In this document: piece after piece, positions 27,635-37,487 of the stretch
Layout of the letters: every line of letters starts with the position of its first letter
Position numbering within the stretch: the first letter of the stretch is position 1
NCBI GenBank assembly: GCA_016779565.1
Contig: JADHNJ010000009.1
Coordinates: 1 to 64,000 of the forward strand
From: Pseudomonadales bacterium
GTDB lineage: Bacteria > Pseudomonadota > Gammaproteobacteria > Pseudomonadales > Azotimanducaceae
Direction of reading: 5' to 3'
DNA: 64,000 nt
Notes under the pieces: generated by a model
Database searches by the model: none
Told to the model about the DNA's origin: nothing
What the model saw: the letters and a program-made list of their open reading frames with translations, nothing else
Program-made: the position numbers and the translations under genes

Positions 27635-28261
27635 ATGAAAAGGATAATAAGGCGATACCTAGGGTTTGGATTGATGGCTCTCCTAGGCACGCATAATGCG
27701 GTTGGTGCACCCTACGAAGCAGGTGTGCATTATGTCGAGCTCCCCACGCCTGTTGCTGTGCGAGCGGACGGCATCGAAGTCACCGAGTATTTTTCCTATG
27801 GGTGTGGCTACTGTTATCAGTTTGAACCTGTATTATCGGCTTGGGTTGAACGGTTACCTGAAGACGTTGTTTTCTCGCGCACGCCAGCGATTTGGAATCA
27901 AGGGTATAAGCATCTAGCACAAACCTATTACACCTTAAAGGCAATGAATGTCCTCGAAAAGATGCACCTCGAGGTCTTTAATGCGATTCACCTGAAGCGG
28001 CTGAACCTCGTAGATCCGAGTGAGATGGCTGACTTCTTAACAGACAATGGTGTGGATGGGATCGCCTTTGGAAAAGTGTTTAACAGCTTCGGTGTGTTAG
28101 CGACCCTACAGCAGGCAGAAGCACGAGGACGCGCCTATCAAGCGACGGGAGTGCCTTCACTGATCGTTAACGGCAAATATCGAATTGATGCGGGTGCTGC
28201 TGAAGGTACTCAAGGTATGCTCGCGATTGCTGATTACTTGATCGAGCTGGAGCGCCCCTAA
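27635..28261 (+). CDS. dsbA: Thiol:disulfide interchange protein DsbA with CGYC active site
   Basis: DsbA introduces disulfides into periplasmic proteins and is re-oxidised by DsbB (encoded at 52049). The 208 residues have a signal peptide (about 1-24, ending NAVGA), the thioredoxin fold with a helical insertion, the active site YGCGYCYQFEP (Cys57 and Cys60) and the cis-Pro loop TGVPSLIV. The dipeptide between the cysteines is Gly-Tyr, not the Pro-His of E. coli and Pseudomonas DsbA, which should alter its redox potential. The assignment rests on length, fold motifs and its place beside cytochrome c4. Confidence 0.9.
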   Translation: MKRIIRRYLGFGLMALLGTHNAVGAPYEAGVHYVELPTPVAVRADGIEVTEYFSYGCGYCYQFEPVLSAWVERLPEDVVFSRTPAIWNQGYKHLAQTYYTLKAMNVLEKMHLEVFNAIHLKRLNLVDPSEMADFLTDNGVDGIAFGKVFNSFGVLATLQQAEARGRAYQATGVPSLIVNGKYRIDAGAAEGTQGMLAIADYLIELERP

Positions 28262-28332
28262 TTTCTCCAGAGAATGTTGCAAGGCAATGGCAACAAGGCT
28301 CGATAGACGAGGCTGATGCTGCCGTTCTAGGG

Positions 28333-29847
28333 GTGGCCGAAGCTGATATTCTCTCCGCACTACCCGCCTCACCTGCGAGGGTAATAGATCGCTGGGCAAG
28401 GCAGTCACCCCAAGCCAACTTTCTCGTTGCTGACGGGGTGCGCTATTCCTATCAGCAGAGCGCCCAAATCAAATCGGCTTTAGCCAAATACTTCAAAGCC
28501 GAAGGCGTTGGTCAAGGCGATCGTATTATCGTCAATGTAGACAATGGTGCGGCTGCTGTCATGGTCTTCCTAGCTCTGAACGCGCTAGAGGCGGTGGCGG
28601 TTATGATCAGCCCAAGGCTGGCTGCCCCAGAGCAGGCAAAAATTATTGATCATGCGGATCCGGTTGGGATTCTAACGGCCTGCTCACAACCTGAAGGGGC
28701 TCGAATCGAGGCTGGGCTGAATCTCTCAGATCCTATTGGTGATCTCTCTTTGCTGGGGTTGTCTTGGCATCCAACAGGGCAGCAGAACTCTCCCTTGGAG
28801 TCGGTCACGCCCGATAGCGTTGTTGCAGCAATGATTTACACGACGGGTACAACCGGCGACCCCAAGGGGGTGATGCTATCTAACCGTAATTTGATGTTCA
28901 CAGGGTTTGTATCTGGCAAGCTCAGAGGGCTCGGCGCGGATGATCGGGTGCTCACTGCTCTGCCTTTGTCGCATGCTTTTGGTCTTTCGGCGGTATTGTG
29001 TTCGGTATTGGTTCAAGGTGCGAGTCTGCATTTGGATGCTAGCTTTTCTGGCGCTGCGACATTGGTGCGCATGCAATCTGAAGAAATCACAGGGTTTTTA
29101 GGCGTCCCTGCTATGTATACGCAGCTCCTTGCTGCCTGTGGCGAAAAATTTGTTACCTTACCCGCGCTCAGATTTATGTTCTCTGGCGGGGCGCCGTTGG
29201 ACCCAGAATTAAAGTCGCGGGTAGAACAAGTTTTCGGATTGCCCCTCCACAACGGTTACGGAATGACCGAGGCCGGCCCGACCATTGCGCAGACCAGATT
29301 GTACGCACCACTTGATGATACTTCGGTGGGATTTGTCATACCGGGCGTTTCCTATCAGATTAAGCCTGTCGCGCTGGCAGAAGACGGTATTGGTGAGCTG
29401 CTGGTTAAAGGGCCCAATGTTATGGCGGGCTATTTTCGTGCTGAAGAGGCAACCAAGGCTGTTTTGAAAGCCGGTTGGCTGGCAACAGGTGATCTAGCGA
29501 GAGTTTCTGCTTCGGGGACTTTAGAAATTGTCGGGCGTATCAAAGAATTGATTATTCGCAATGGCTTTAATATTTATCCGCCAGAAGTTGAAGCTGCATT
29601 ACTTCGGCTGCCCTCGGTGTTACAGGCTGCGGTGGTTGGGCAAGCGCTCTCAGGAAATGAGGCTGTAGTGGCCTTTGTGGTGGTTAGCAGTGAAGACTCA
29701 GCCTTTGATCCGATTGCTGCACGGACGCAATTGCGGGCGCATTTGTCAGGCTACAAAATACCAGATCGCATTGTGGTACTTGACGCAATGCCTTCTGCGC
29801 CTTCGGGAAAAATTCTCAAGCATAAACTCTGCATCTCATCTTGTTAG
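28333..29847 (+). CDS. AMP-dependent acyl-CoA synthetase/ligase family protein
   Basis: An ANL-superfamily adenylating enzyme of about 504 residues, probably activating a carboxylic acid to its CoA ester. The P-loop-like IYTTGTTGDPKGVMLS is near residue 166, the adenine-binding YGMTEAGPT near 310, TGDLARV near 387 and the C-terminal hinge GRIKELIIRNGFNIYPPEVE near 405. The catalytic Lys is in SGKILKHKL at the end. No substrate can be named. The annotated GTG start lacks a well-spaced ribosome site. The frame is open back to 28234, with no ATG, GTG or TTG before 28333, so the true start is uncertain. Confidence 0.85.
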   Translation: MAEADILSALPASPARVIDRWARQSPQANFLVADGVRYSYQQSAQIKSALAKYFKAEGVGQGDRIIVNVDNGAAAVMVFLALNALEAVAVMISPRLAAPEQAKIIDHADPVGILTACSQPEGARIEAGLNLSDPIGDLSLLGLSWHPTGQQNSPLESVTPDSVVAAMIYTTGTTGDPKGVMLSNRNLMFTGFVSGKLRGLGADDRVLTALPLSHAFGLSAVLCSVLVQGASLHLDASFSGAATLVRMQSEEITGFLGVPAMYTQLLAACGEKFVTLPALRFMFSGGAPLDPELKSRVEQVFGLPLHNGYGMTEAGPTIAQTRLYAPLDDTSVGFVIPGVSYQIKPVALAEDGIGELLVKGPNVMAGYFRAEEATKAVLKAGWLATGDLARVSASGTLEIVGRIKELIIRNGFNIYPPEVEAALLRLPSVLQAAVVGQALSGNEAVVAFVVVSSEDSAFDPIAARTQLRAHLSGYKIPDRIVVLDAMPSAPSGKILKHKLCISSC

Positions 29848-29991
29848 CCTCGCTAGTAATTTCTAGGGTCGATTGAATTACCCTTAGTCATCGCCTAAAA
29901 TTCGTCATGGCGTGCTTGATTCCTCTTCTTGTAAAAAAACACCCCCCTGTTTGTAGGGCCCTTCCGCCGCCAGTCTACGTCAAATTCCACA

Positions 29992-30020
29992 TTGCCCACC
30001 TCGATAGACTCGTTTATCAG
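29992..30020 (+). promoter_or_regulatory. Candidate sigma70 promoter for the IMP dehydrogenase gene
   Basis: TTGCCC (29992-29997), a 17-base spacer and TATCAG (30015-30020), each matching four of six consensus bases, lie 33 bases before the IMPDH ATG. TTAGGAG precedes that ATG. Confidence 0.4.
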
Positions 30021-30052
30021 GACCGTTGGCTGAGATTTTTTAGGAGTAAATC

Positions 30053-31573
30053 ATGGCTAGAATGCTAGACGATACCTCGAGGACGTTTGGTGAATATTTG
30101 CTGATCCCGCGCCTAACTCGACGGGATCAGCGAATAGATCAGATCGATTTATCGGCCCCTTTATCAAGATCATATCCTGGCAGCGGTCCTGGTTTATCGA
30201 TCAACATACCCATTGTTTCTGCCTGTATGCAGGCCGTCTCTGGAACAGACTTAGCGGTTGCCCTAGCCAGGCAGGGTGGTCTTAGTATGATTTTTTGTTC
30301 ACAAAGTATCGACAGCCAAGTGGCTATGGTGCAAAGCGTCAAAGCCCATAAAGCTGGGTTTGTGCCTAGTGGTGCCAATATTAAACCTGAAGCCACGCTA
30401 AATGATTTGCTTGAGCTTATGAGCGACAGCGGACATTCAACAATTCCCGTGACCGAAGATGGTAGTTCTGGAGGACGCTTCGTTGGGCTGATTACGGATC
30501 AAGATTTTTGGGAATTTGAAGATGATTTGACCAACCGGGTCAGTGATCACATGACGCCGAAGGTTGATGTCATCTTTGGGATCGAAGGTATTTCTTTGCG
30601 GGAAGCCAATAAGCTTTTACATAAAAATAAAAAAGATTGTTTGCCGATATTAACTGACGATGGCAGGCTCTCCGCTCTTGTGTTTAAAAAGGACTACGTT
30701 GATCACCAGAAGCATCCCCTCGAATTGCTTGACGATAGTAAGCGTTTGCGGGTTGGTGCGGCGATTAATACGCACGACTATCGTGAGCGTGTTCCAGCGC
30801 TCATTGCTGCAGGCGCTGACGCGCTGTGTTTTGATTCATCCGATGGCTTTAGCGAGTTTCAGATGGATGGCCTGATATGGCTTCGCGAACAATTTGGCGA
30901 GGAGTTGGTCATAGGTGGTGGCAATGTCGTTTCGGCCGAAGGGTTTGATTATCTTGCTGGATCAGGCCTAGTGGATTTCATTAAAGTTGGCATTGGTGGT
31001 GGGTCTATTTGCATTACACGCGAACAAAAGGGCGTTGGACGGGGCCAAGCATCGGCATTACTCGAGGTTGCAGCACGTCGAGATGCTTATTTTAAAGAGA
31101 CGGGAATTTATATTCCGATTTGTTCTGACGGTGGCCTAGCGAACGACACTCAAATCGTAATGGCTCTGGCGATGGGTGCCGACTTTGTCATGATGGGGCG
31201 TTATTTTGCGATGACAGAGGAAAGCCCAACAGCCAAGATTTCGATCAATGGCCAAATGTATAAACCTTATTGGGGCGAAGGCACGGTGCGGGCGCAAAAC
31301 TGGCAGCGATATAGTGAGGGTATGGAGAGCCGAAAAATGATGTTTGAAGAAGGCGTTGACGCTTTTGTGCCGCTTGTCGGAACGGTGTCCGAAGCGCTCC
31401 AAACGACGTTATATAAGCTAAAAAGCACGATGATGAACTTAGGTGCAGATGATTTAACCGCCTTTAAAGATCAGGCCGTGATTACCCAGGTGTCAGAGCA
31501 ATCGATTGTCGAGGCAGGGACAACGAATGTCTTCAAATTTGGCCGTAATCGGGACTTAGATGAATCTGACTGA
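30053..31573 (+). CDS. IMP dehydrogenase, Tritrichomonas foetus-like type
   Basis: IMPDH oxidises IMP to XMP with NAD+, the first step to GMP. The 506 residues form a TIM barrel with an inserted CBS pair (about 110-220; DHMTPKVDVI). The catalytic loop GIGGGSICITREQKGVGRGQ places the nucleophile at Cys320, and the flap NWQRY gives the Arg419-Tyr420 pair that activates water. Both the loop and flap follow the T. foetus enzyme (Cys319, Arg418-Tyr419, from memory) rather than the usual bacterial GIGPGSICTTR. It stands alone without guaA. A second, ordinary guaB may exist elsewhere; this could be an extra or the only copy. Confidence 0.88.
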   Translation: MARMLDDTSRTFGEYLLIPRLTRRDQRIDQIDLSAPLSRSYPGSGPGLSINIPIVSACMQAVSGTDLAVALARQGGLSMIFCSQSIDSQVAMVQSVKAHKAGFVPSGANIKPEATLNDLLELMSDSGHSTIPVTEDGSSGGRFVGLITDQDFWEFEDDLTNRVSDHMTPKVDVIFGIEGISLREANKLLHKNKKDCLPILTDDGRLSALVFKKDYVDHQKHPLELLDDSKRLRVGAAINTHDYRERVPALIAAGADALCFDSSDGFSEFQMDGLIWLREQFGEELVIGGGNVVSAEGFDYLAGSGLVDFIKVGIGGGSICITREQKGVGRGQASALLEVAARRDAYFKETGIYIPICSDGGLANDTQIVMALAMGADFVMMGRYFAMTEESPTAKISINGQMYKPYWGEGTVRAQNWQRYSEGMESRKMMFEEGVDAFVPLVGTVSEALQTTLYKLKSTMMNLGADDLTAFKDQAVITQVSEQSIVEAGTTNVFKFGRNRDLDESD

Positions 31574-31633
31574 GGTCAGTTTTCGTATTTTCCGGTATAC
31601 TCCCCGCGCGGCTTTGCTCAAGGAAAAAGGTTG

Positions 31634-32047
31634 ATGAAAAATCTGATGTTGCTAGCACTAGCAATGGGTTCGATGCTTGCTTTCGCGGGTCCAATCGAAG
31701 ACGAAATCGTTGCACGTATTCACAAAATAGGGGATGTCTGTTTGGTTGGCGAGGCATGTGCTTCAGGGCAGCTGGCCGCTGATGCGGGCGCCCAATCAGA
31801 CGCTCAGTCCCCAGAAGCGATTTATAATCGAAGCTGTAATACTTGCCACGAAATGGGGATAGCAGGCGCACCTAAACTTGGCGACATCGACCAGTGGGCT
31901 CCAAGACTAGACAAAGGTATGGACGTGCTATACGCCAGTGGTATAAACGGGTTAGCGCCTGGGATGCCGGCCCGGGGTATGTGTTTTGATTGCTCTGACG
32001 ATGATATCCGAGCGGTGGTCGATTACATGACGGCGTCTGTCCAGTAA
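31634..32047 (+). CDS. Cytochrome c5-family monoheme cytochrome
   Basis: A periplasmic monoheme cytochrome of 137 residues: signal peptide (about 1-18, ending AFAGP), a variable Ala/Gln-rich linker, heme motif CNTCH near residue 73 and, toward the C-terminus, MPARGMCFDCSDDD, which holds the Met ligand and the C-x2-C disulfide pair typical of cytochrome c5. ATG 31634 is preferred over TTG 31631 because of the spacing to AAGGAAAAAGG. TATACT at 31596-31601 is a possible -10 box. Confidence 0.9.
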   Translation: MKNLMLLALAMGSMLAFAGPIEDEIVARIHKIGDVCLVGEACASGQLAADAGAQSDAQSPEAIYNRSCNTCHEMGIAGAPKLGDIDQWAPRLDKGMDVLYASGINGLAPGMPARGMCFDCSDDDIRAVVDYMTASVQ

Positions 32048-32080
32048 TGATGATGGGTGCCTAAAGCACGCGTTACTGAA

Positions 32081-33547
32081 TCAAGGTTGTCTAAGAATCA
32101 GAGCCTCCTCTAAGTGTTGGGAGCTGACCAGCGTCTCTCCTTCTATATCTGCTAGGGTCCTTCCGACACGCATAATGCGAGCCATGGTTCGAGCGGAAAA
32201 GTGCATTTGCTCGGCAAGCTTGAGCAGTTGCGATCTCGCTGAGCGAGTCAAATCGAAGGTGGCGTCTTGATCGCCCATCTCTCGCACCCTCTCCCGTTTA
32301 TTCTCGCGACCTCTTTGAATGAGTAACTGTGCCGTTGCATGTTCTGAAGGGGTTTGTTTTGGAGCCGAGGGCCCGAGCATAAGACTCGGTTCAAGACCCG
32401 AGACAGATATTTGAAGGTCAATCCGGTCCAGAATCGGCCCCGAAACGCGCTGACGGTAGCGTTTAACCTGTTCGGCAGCGCAGCTGCAAGGCTTAGCGCT
32501 GCCTAACCAACCACAGGGGCAAGGGTTCATCGCTGCGACGAGTTGAAAGGCAGCAGGATAACGGGTTCTATGATGGGCACGGCTCAAGTCTATAAAGCCT
32601 TGCTCAAGAGGTTGGCGGAGTTGGTTGAGCACCTGCGCGGAAAATTCTGCAATCTCATCGAGAAATAAAACCCCTAAATGCGCGAGTGTAATTTCTCCAG
32701 GCTTAGGAGGGCTACCGCCCCCAATGAGTGCTGCTTTTGAGGTGGACTGATGAACCTCACGAAAAGGTCTTTTTATGTCTTGAAGGCGAGGCGCGAAACC
32801 CAACACAGATTGAACGCAAGCAAGCTCAAGACGTTGGGGCTCAGTCAATGGGGCCATTAATCCTGCCAGGCGCTGTGCTAGCATCGTTTTGCCTGATCCT
32901 GGTGGTCCTACCATTAACAGGTGATGGCCACCCACGGCAGCGACCGTGAGACTGCGTTTAGCGAGCGTCTGGCCGAGCACGTCATCAAGCATGAGATGAC
33001 CGGTGTCTGCCGGTTCAACTGGTGCTTTGGGGCTCGCAGGGGCTTGCTTAAGCTCGCTTTTAAGCTCCTGTAACGACGCTACCGGTAAATAGCGCTCGAA
33101 GCCGGGCAGCGCGGCAATATCTGTCTGGTATGGTCCCAAGAATGTTAACCCCTCCTGCTGGCAGGCGACGGCGGCGATAAAGAGACCGGGGACTTGGCGG
33201 ATGTGACCTGTTAGTGTGAGTTCACCCATCGCGCAGAAACCTTTAAATCGCGCTGGCTCAAGTTGTTTACTCGCCATTAAAATGGCAAGCACAATCGGTA
33301 AATCAAACCCAGCGTGCTCCTTAAATAAGTCATCTGGCGCAAGGTTGACGACGATTCGTCGATCAGGGACTTTATAGCCAGAGTGTTCAATGGCCGATCG
33401 AATACGTTCTCGCAGCTGCCGGGCGCGTTTTTCGCTGAGGCCAATGATTGCAATTTGAGGTAGCCCGTTACTGATCGTGGCTTCGACTTCCACGCGAGCG
33501 GTTCTCATGCCGGTCAGTGCCTGACTGAAAATGGCTGCAGATGTCAT
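32081..33547 (-). CDS. comM: YifB/ComM-family Mg chelatase-like AAA+ ATPase
   Basis: ComM is a hexameric helicase that promotes branch migration during natural transformation. The 488-residue protein has an N-terminal Lon-like/ChlI domain (about 1-165), the AAA+ domain with Walker A GPPGSGKTMLAQRL near 214 and Walker B LFLDEIAEF near 295, a zinc-binding-like insertion CPCGWLGSAKPCSC near 345, and the Mg-chelatase C-terminal domain ending with an RTMARIMRVGRTLADIEG helix. With dprA also present, the host may be naturally transformable. Confidence 0.93.
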   Translation of the reverse strand: MTSAAIFSQALTGMRTARVEVEATISNGLPQIAIIGLSEKRARQLRERIRSAIEHSGYKVPDRRIVVNLAPDDLFKEHAGFDLPIVLAILMASKQLEPARFKGFCAMGELTLTGHIRQVPGLFIAAVACQQEGLTFLGPYQTDIAALPGFERYLPVASLQELKSELKQAPASPKAPVEPADTGHLMLDDVLGQTLAKRSLTVAAVGGHHLLMVGPPGSGKTMLAQRLAGLMAPLTEPQRLELACVQSVLGFAPRLQDIKRPFREVHQSTSKAALIGGGSPPKPGEITLAHLGVLFLDEIAEFSAQVLNQLRQPLEQGFIDLSRAHHRTRYPAAFQLVAAMNPCPCGWLGSAKPCSCAAEQVKRYRQRVSGPILDRIDLQISVSGLEPSLMLGPSAPKQTPSEHATAQLLIQRGRENKRERVREMGDQDATFDLTRSARSQLLKLAEQMHFSARTMARIMRVGRTLADIEGETLVSSQHLEEALILRQP

Positions 33548-34374
<827 letters not shown>

Positions 34375-34386
34375 CAACGCTTAATG

Positions 34387-34402
34387 AACCCTTGCGGGTT
34401 TT
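34387..34402 (+). terminator. Short hairpin after glnK
   Basis: AACCC-TTGC-GGGTT followed by TTAAA lies 13 bases after the glnK stop. The stem is only five bases and the T-run is short, so termination would be weak. Confidence 0.35.
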
Positions 34403-34469
34403 AAACCGCCCTTGTGCCCCGCGGCCACACCGATATAATCCTGAGCTTTGCGTTTTAAGCTAGGTGGCT

Positions 34470-35843
34470 ATGAAATATCGAAGCACCCGTGGCGGGATCG
34501 AAAGCGTCTCGTTTAAAGAGGCCGTGATGATGGGGCTCGCCAGCGATGGCGGGCTCTTGGTGCCTGAGACGATACCAAATGTTCAGCCCAAGCTCGATCA
34601 ATGGGCGGGACTAGATTACCCAGCGTTGGCAGCACAAGTCATGTTGCCTTTTGTCGGAGACATCAACGAGTCCGTATTTACGGAACTTGTTCATCGCAGT
34701 TATCAGTCCTTCGATCATCCACAAGTAGCGCCTTTAGTGCCTGTCGGCGACATCAAGGTGCTTGAGCTATTTCACGGGCCAACCCTAGCCTTTAAAGATA
34801 TTGCCCTACAATTTCTCGGGGAGGTCTTCAGTCATATCTTGGCTGAACGGAACGAAACCCTAAACATATTAGGTGCAACCAGTGGCGACACCGGGAGCGC
34901 AGCAATCGCTGGCGTTCGCGGCAAACCTGGTATCCGCATCTTTGTGATGTTCCCAGAGGGCAGAACAAGCCCAATTCAAGAGCGGCAAATGACAACGGTA
35001 TTAGACGACAACGTCTTTAATTTAAGTATTGATGGCAGCTTTGACGATTGTCAAAATTTGCTGAAATCTGTTTTTAACGATCTACCCTTTAAGCAAGAGC
35101 TGGCCCTAGGCGCTGTTAACTCCGTGAATTGGGCGCGGGTTTTGGCCCAAGTTGTCTACTATTTTTGGACCTGGTACCAGCTCGGTCAGCCCAAGCGATT
35201 CGACGTCTCAGTACCCACCGGCAACTTTGGCAATATCTTTGCTGGTTTCGTTGCCAAACGCATGGGTTTGCCTCTCAACCGGCTGGTGCTGGCGACCAAT
35301 GAAAATGATATTTTGGCGAGATTTTTTGATTCTGGGGTCTATCAAAGGGGCGCTGTACACTTCACTCAAAGCCCCGCGATGGACATTCAAGTCGCTAGTA
35401 ACTTTGAGCGCTATTTGTTTTATCAATTTAGTGAGGACGCAAAAGCAACGGCTGAATTTATGCAGGGTTTCCAAGCCAATGCCGAGGCTAAGCTTAAGAA
35501 CCCAACAGGTTATTTCGATTGGTTCGTGGCAGATGCTGTATCAGATGATGAAGCGCTCGGGTCGATTGCCGACATGTACCAGCATTATCAGTACTTGTCC
35601 GATCCCCACACAGCCGTGGGTTGCTTTCTAGCCAATAAGTACCGAGATCCTGACGTGCCAATGGTCGCTTTAGCAACCGCGCATCCAGCGAAATTTGAAA
35701 GTGCGGTTGAACAGGCTTTACCAGAGACTGCGAATACCCATCCGATACTGTCAGCGCTTACGGGTCTTCCTACCCGCAAAATCCCCATGTTAAGGGATCC
35801 AGAAGCCGTAAAAGGATTTATCCGGCAGCACTGTTCGAGCTAA
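34470..35843 (+). CDS. thrC: Threonine synthase
   Basis: ThrC converts O-phosphohomoserine to threonine with PLP. The 457-residue enzyme has the Lys-bearing HGPTLAFKDIALQFLG near 107, the phosphate-binding ATSGDTGSAAIAGV near 140 and PTGNFGNIFAGF near 252. Length and motifs fit the long form used by gammaproteobacteria. ATG 34470 is preferred over GTG 34464. Its end overlaps the convergent yigB gene by 26 bases, which is unusual and means the two mRNAs can pair. Confidence 0.94.
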   Translation: MKYRSTRGGIESVSFKEAVMMGLASDGGLLVPETIPNVQPKLDQWAGLDYPALAAQVMLPFVGDINESVFTELVHRSYQSFDHPQVAPLVPVGDIKVLELFHGPTLAFKDIALQFLGEVFSHILAERNETLNILGATSGDTGSAAIAGVRGKPGIRIFVMFPEGRTSPIQERQMTTVLDDNVFNLSIDGSFDDCQNLLKSVFNDLPFKQELALGAVNSVNWARVLAQVVYYFWTWYQLGQPKRFDVSVPTGNFGNIFAGFVAKRMGLPLNRLVLATNENDILARFFDSGVYQRGAVHFTQSPAMDIQVASNFERYLFYQFSEDAKATAEFMQGFQANAEAKLKNPTGYFDWFVADAVSDDEALGSIADMYQHYQYLSDPHTAVGCFLANKYRDPDVPMVALATAHPAKFESAVEQALPETANTHPILSALTGLPTRKIPMLRDPEAVKGFIRQHCSS

Positions 35844-36540
35844 GCTTCGCGCTGATTGCCGAGACCGCTTCAGGAAGTTCGTCGATTGAGCTAATCACCT
35901 CAGAAGCACTGTCATGAATTTTTGTTTGAGGTTTGTCATTTGGCGTGATCCAAATGGTATGGATGCCAAGCTGAGCCGCTGCCTCGATATCAAGGACCGG
36001 GTCATCGCCAACATAAATCATTTCGCTTGGCTGGCACTGCGCCTTAGCCAGAGCCGCGAGAAATAAGTTCGGCTTAGGTTTAGGCGCACCGACGTCTTCG
36101 GCAGACATTTGAAAGTCGAATAGCGGTCCAATACTAAGGCCTCGAGTATCTGCATTACCATTGGTCAAGGCACATAATGAATAGTTGGCATGTAAATTTT
36201 GAAGTGCTGATGCCACGCCTGGGTATAAAGTGACTTGGCTACGGGCTTTTAGAAAAATTTGCATCGCTTGGCCCACGATCGACTCGGCACTCGCTGCATG
36301 CGTTTTGCTCTCGAGCACAATTTCCTGAAGTAAATTGCGCCGTAGGTCGGTCAGTCGAAAATGCAAGTCCGGATCCCGATCTAAAACTCGACTTCGAAGG
36401 TCAGCGATATTGGCTGGGGGATAGACAAGTTTTGGTTCGAAGGCCTCAAAATATTGCTTGAGCGCTGCCTCGGCGCCCAAAATGGCTGGCTTCACAGGCC
36501 ATAGCGTATTGTCCAAATCAAAACCAATGAGTTTGATCAA
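35818..36540 (-). CDS. yigB: HAD-family phosphatase, YigB type
   Basis: A haloacid dehalogenase-fold hydrolase of 240 residues with motif I FDLDNTLWPV near 8 (two catalytic Asp), motif II LTNGNAD near 125, motif III Lys in GAPKPKPNLFL near 150 and motif IV YVGDDPVLDIEAA near 175. Its place after dapF-DUF484-xerC matches E. coli yigB, which can act on FMN and on the riboflavin intermediate. The real substrate here is unproven. It overlaps xerC by four bases (ATGA) and thrC by 26. Confidence 0.85.
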   Translation of the reverse strand: MIKLIGFDLDNTLWPVKPAILGAEAALKQYFEAFEPKLVYPPANIADLRSRVLDRDPDLHFRLTDLRRNLLQEIVLESKTHAASAESIVGQAMQIFLKARSQVTLYPGVASALQNLHANYSLCALTNGNADTRGLSIGPLFDFQMSAEDVGAPKPKPNLFLAALAKAQCQPSEMIYVGDDPVLDIEAAAQLGIHTIWITPNDKPQTKIHDSASEVISSIDELPEAVSAISAKLSSNSAAG

Positions 36541-37487
36541 GGGATGTCCTTAGCATCTTGCAGCGCTCGATGAGCGGTTTTTCTTCTATGAGCGCGGGGG
36601 TGCGCCTCATCGTAAACGGAGGCGAGATGTTGAAAGTCCAAATGGGTATAAATCTGAGTGGTACTGATATCCGCATGCCCCAAAAGCTCTTGAATTGCCC
36701 GTAAATCACCGCTGGATTCTAACAAGTGGCTTGCAAAAGAATGTCGCAACATGTGCGGATGCACGTGCAAATCACCGCCAGCTTTTTGGGTCCAGGCTCG
36801 CAACCTCGCCTGCACATTTGTGTTACTGATACGATTACCACGTTCGCTGATAAAAAGCGGTAATGGGTCTGCTTGGCGCTGTTTTGTGGGGAGTGCGTCG
36901 CGCACTGCCAACCAGTCTTTTAAGGCTATTTGTGCTTGTTTGCCAATGGGGAGTAAACGTTGTTTGTTGCCTTTGCCGGTAACTAAAATTGTATGGTCAT
37001 CCCATGAAATATTCGCTAGATCCGCGCCCGTTAGCTCAGACAGCCGAAGGCCAGACGAATAAAACAACTCAAGCATTGCCTTATCCCTAGCTTCGTGCCA
37101 GCCAGTTGGAGTTTTAGCAAGGAGGTTAGCGATTTGATCAGGATCAAGGGTTTTGGGTAATTTCTTCGGAGTTTTCGGCGCGCTGACGAGCTTCGCGGGA
37201 TTGTGTTGCAAGACACCCTCTCGGGCGAGGTATTCGAAAAAGGTTCTCAGGCTTGATAGTTTGCGTTGCTGCGTTCGGCCCGATAATCCTTGTCGATGAC
37301 CTAGACTAATAAGGTTTCGGATATGACCACTGGTGATCAGCTTGGCGTCTGCTAATTCCTGTTCCTCCGCCAGTTTTACAAGGGTTGCGAGATCTCGCTC
37401 GTAGCCGGAAAGCGTGTGGTGCGAAAGATTTCGTTCATAAGCTAGGTGCTTAAGGAAAGCCTCGATTTGGCCGGCTAGGGGCTTCAA
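36537..37487 (-). CDS. xerC: Site-specific tyrosine recombinase XerC
   Basis: XerC works with XerD at dif to resolve chromosome dimers. The 316 residues show the N-terminal SAM-like core-binding domain (FLKHLAYERNLSHHTLSGYE near 12) and the catalytic domain with Arg in SSGLRLSELTGAD near 150, HMLRHSFASHLL near 248 (H-x-x-R), LLGHADISTTQIYTHLDF near 270 (His and the Tyr nucleophile). Context after DUF484 and before yigB is that of E. coli xerC, which separates it from xerD and from phage integrases. It overlaps both neighbours by four bases. Confidence 0.95.
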   Translation of the reverse strand: MKPLAGQIEAFLKHLAYERNLSHHTLSGYERDLATLVKLAEEQELADAKLITSGHIRNLISLGHRQGLSGRTQQRKLSSLRTFFEYLAREGVLQHNPAKLVSAPKTPKKLPKTLDPDQIANLLAKTPTGWHEARDKAMLELFYSSGLRLSELTGADLANISWDDHTILVTGKGNKQRLLPIGKQAQIALKDWLAVRDALPTKQRQADPLPLFISERGNRISNTNVQARLRAWTQKAGGDLHVHPHMLRHSFASHLLESSGDLRAIQELLGHADISTTQIYTHLDFQHLASVYDEAHPRAHRRKTAHRALQDAKDIP

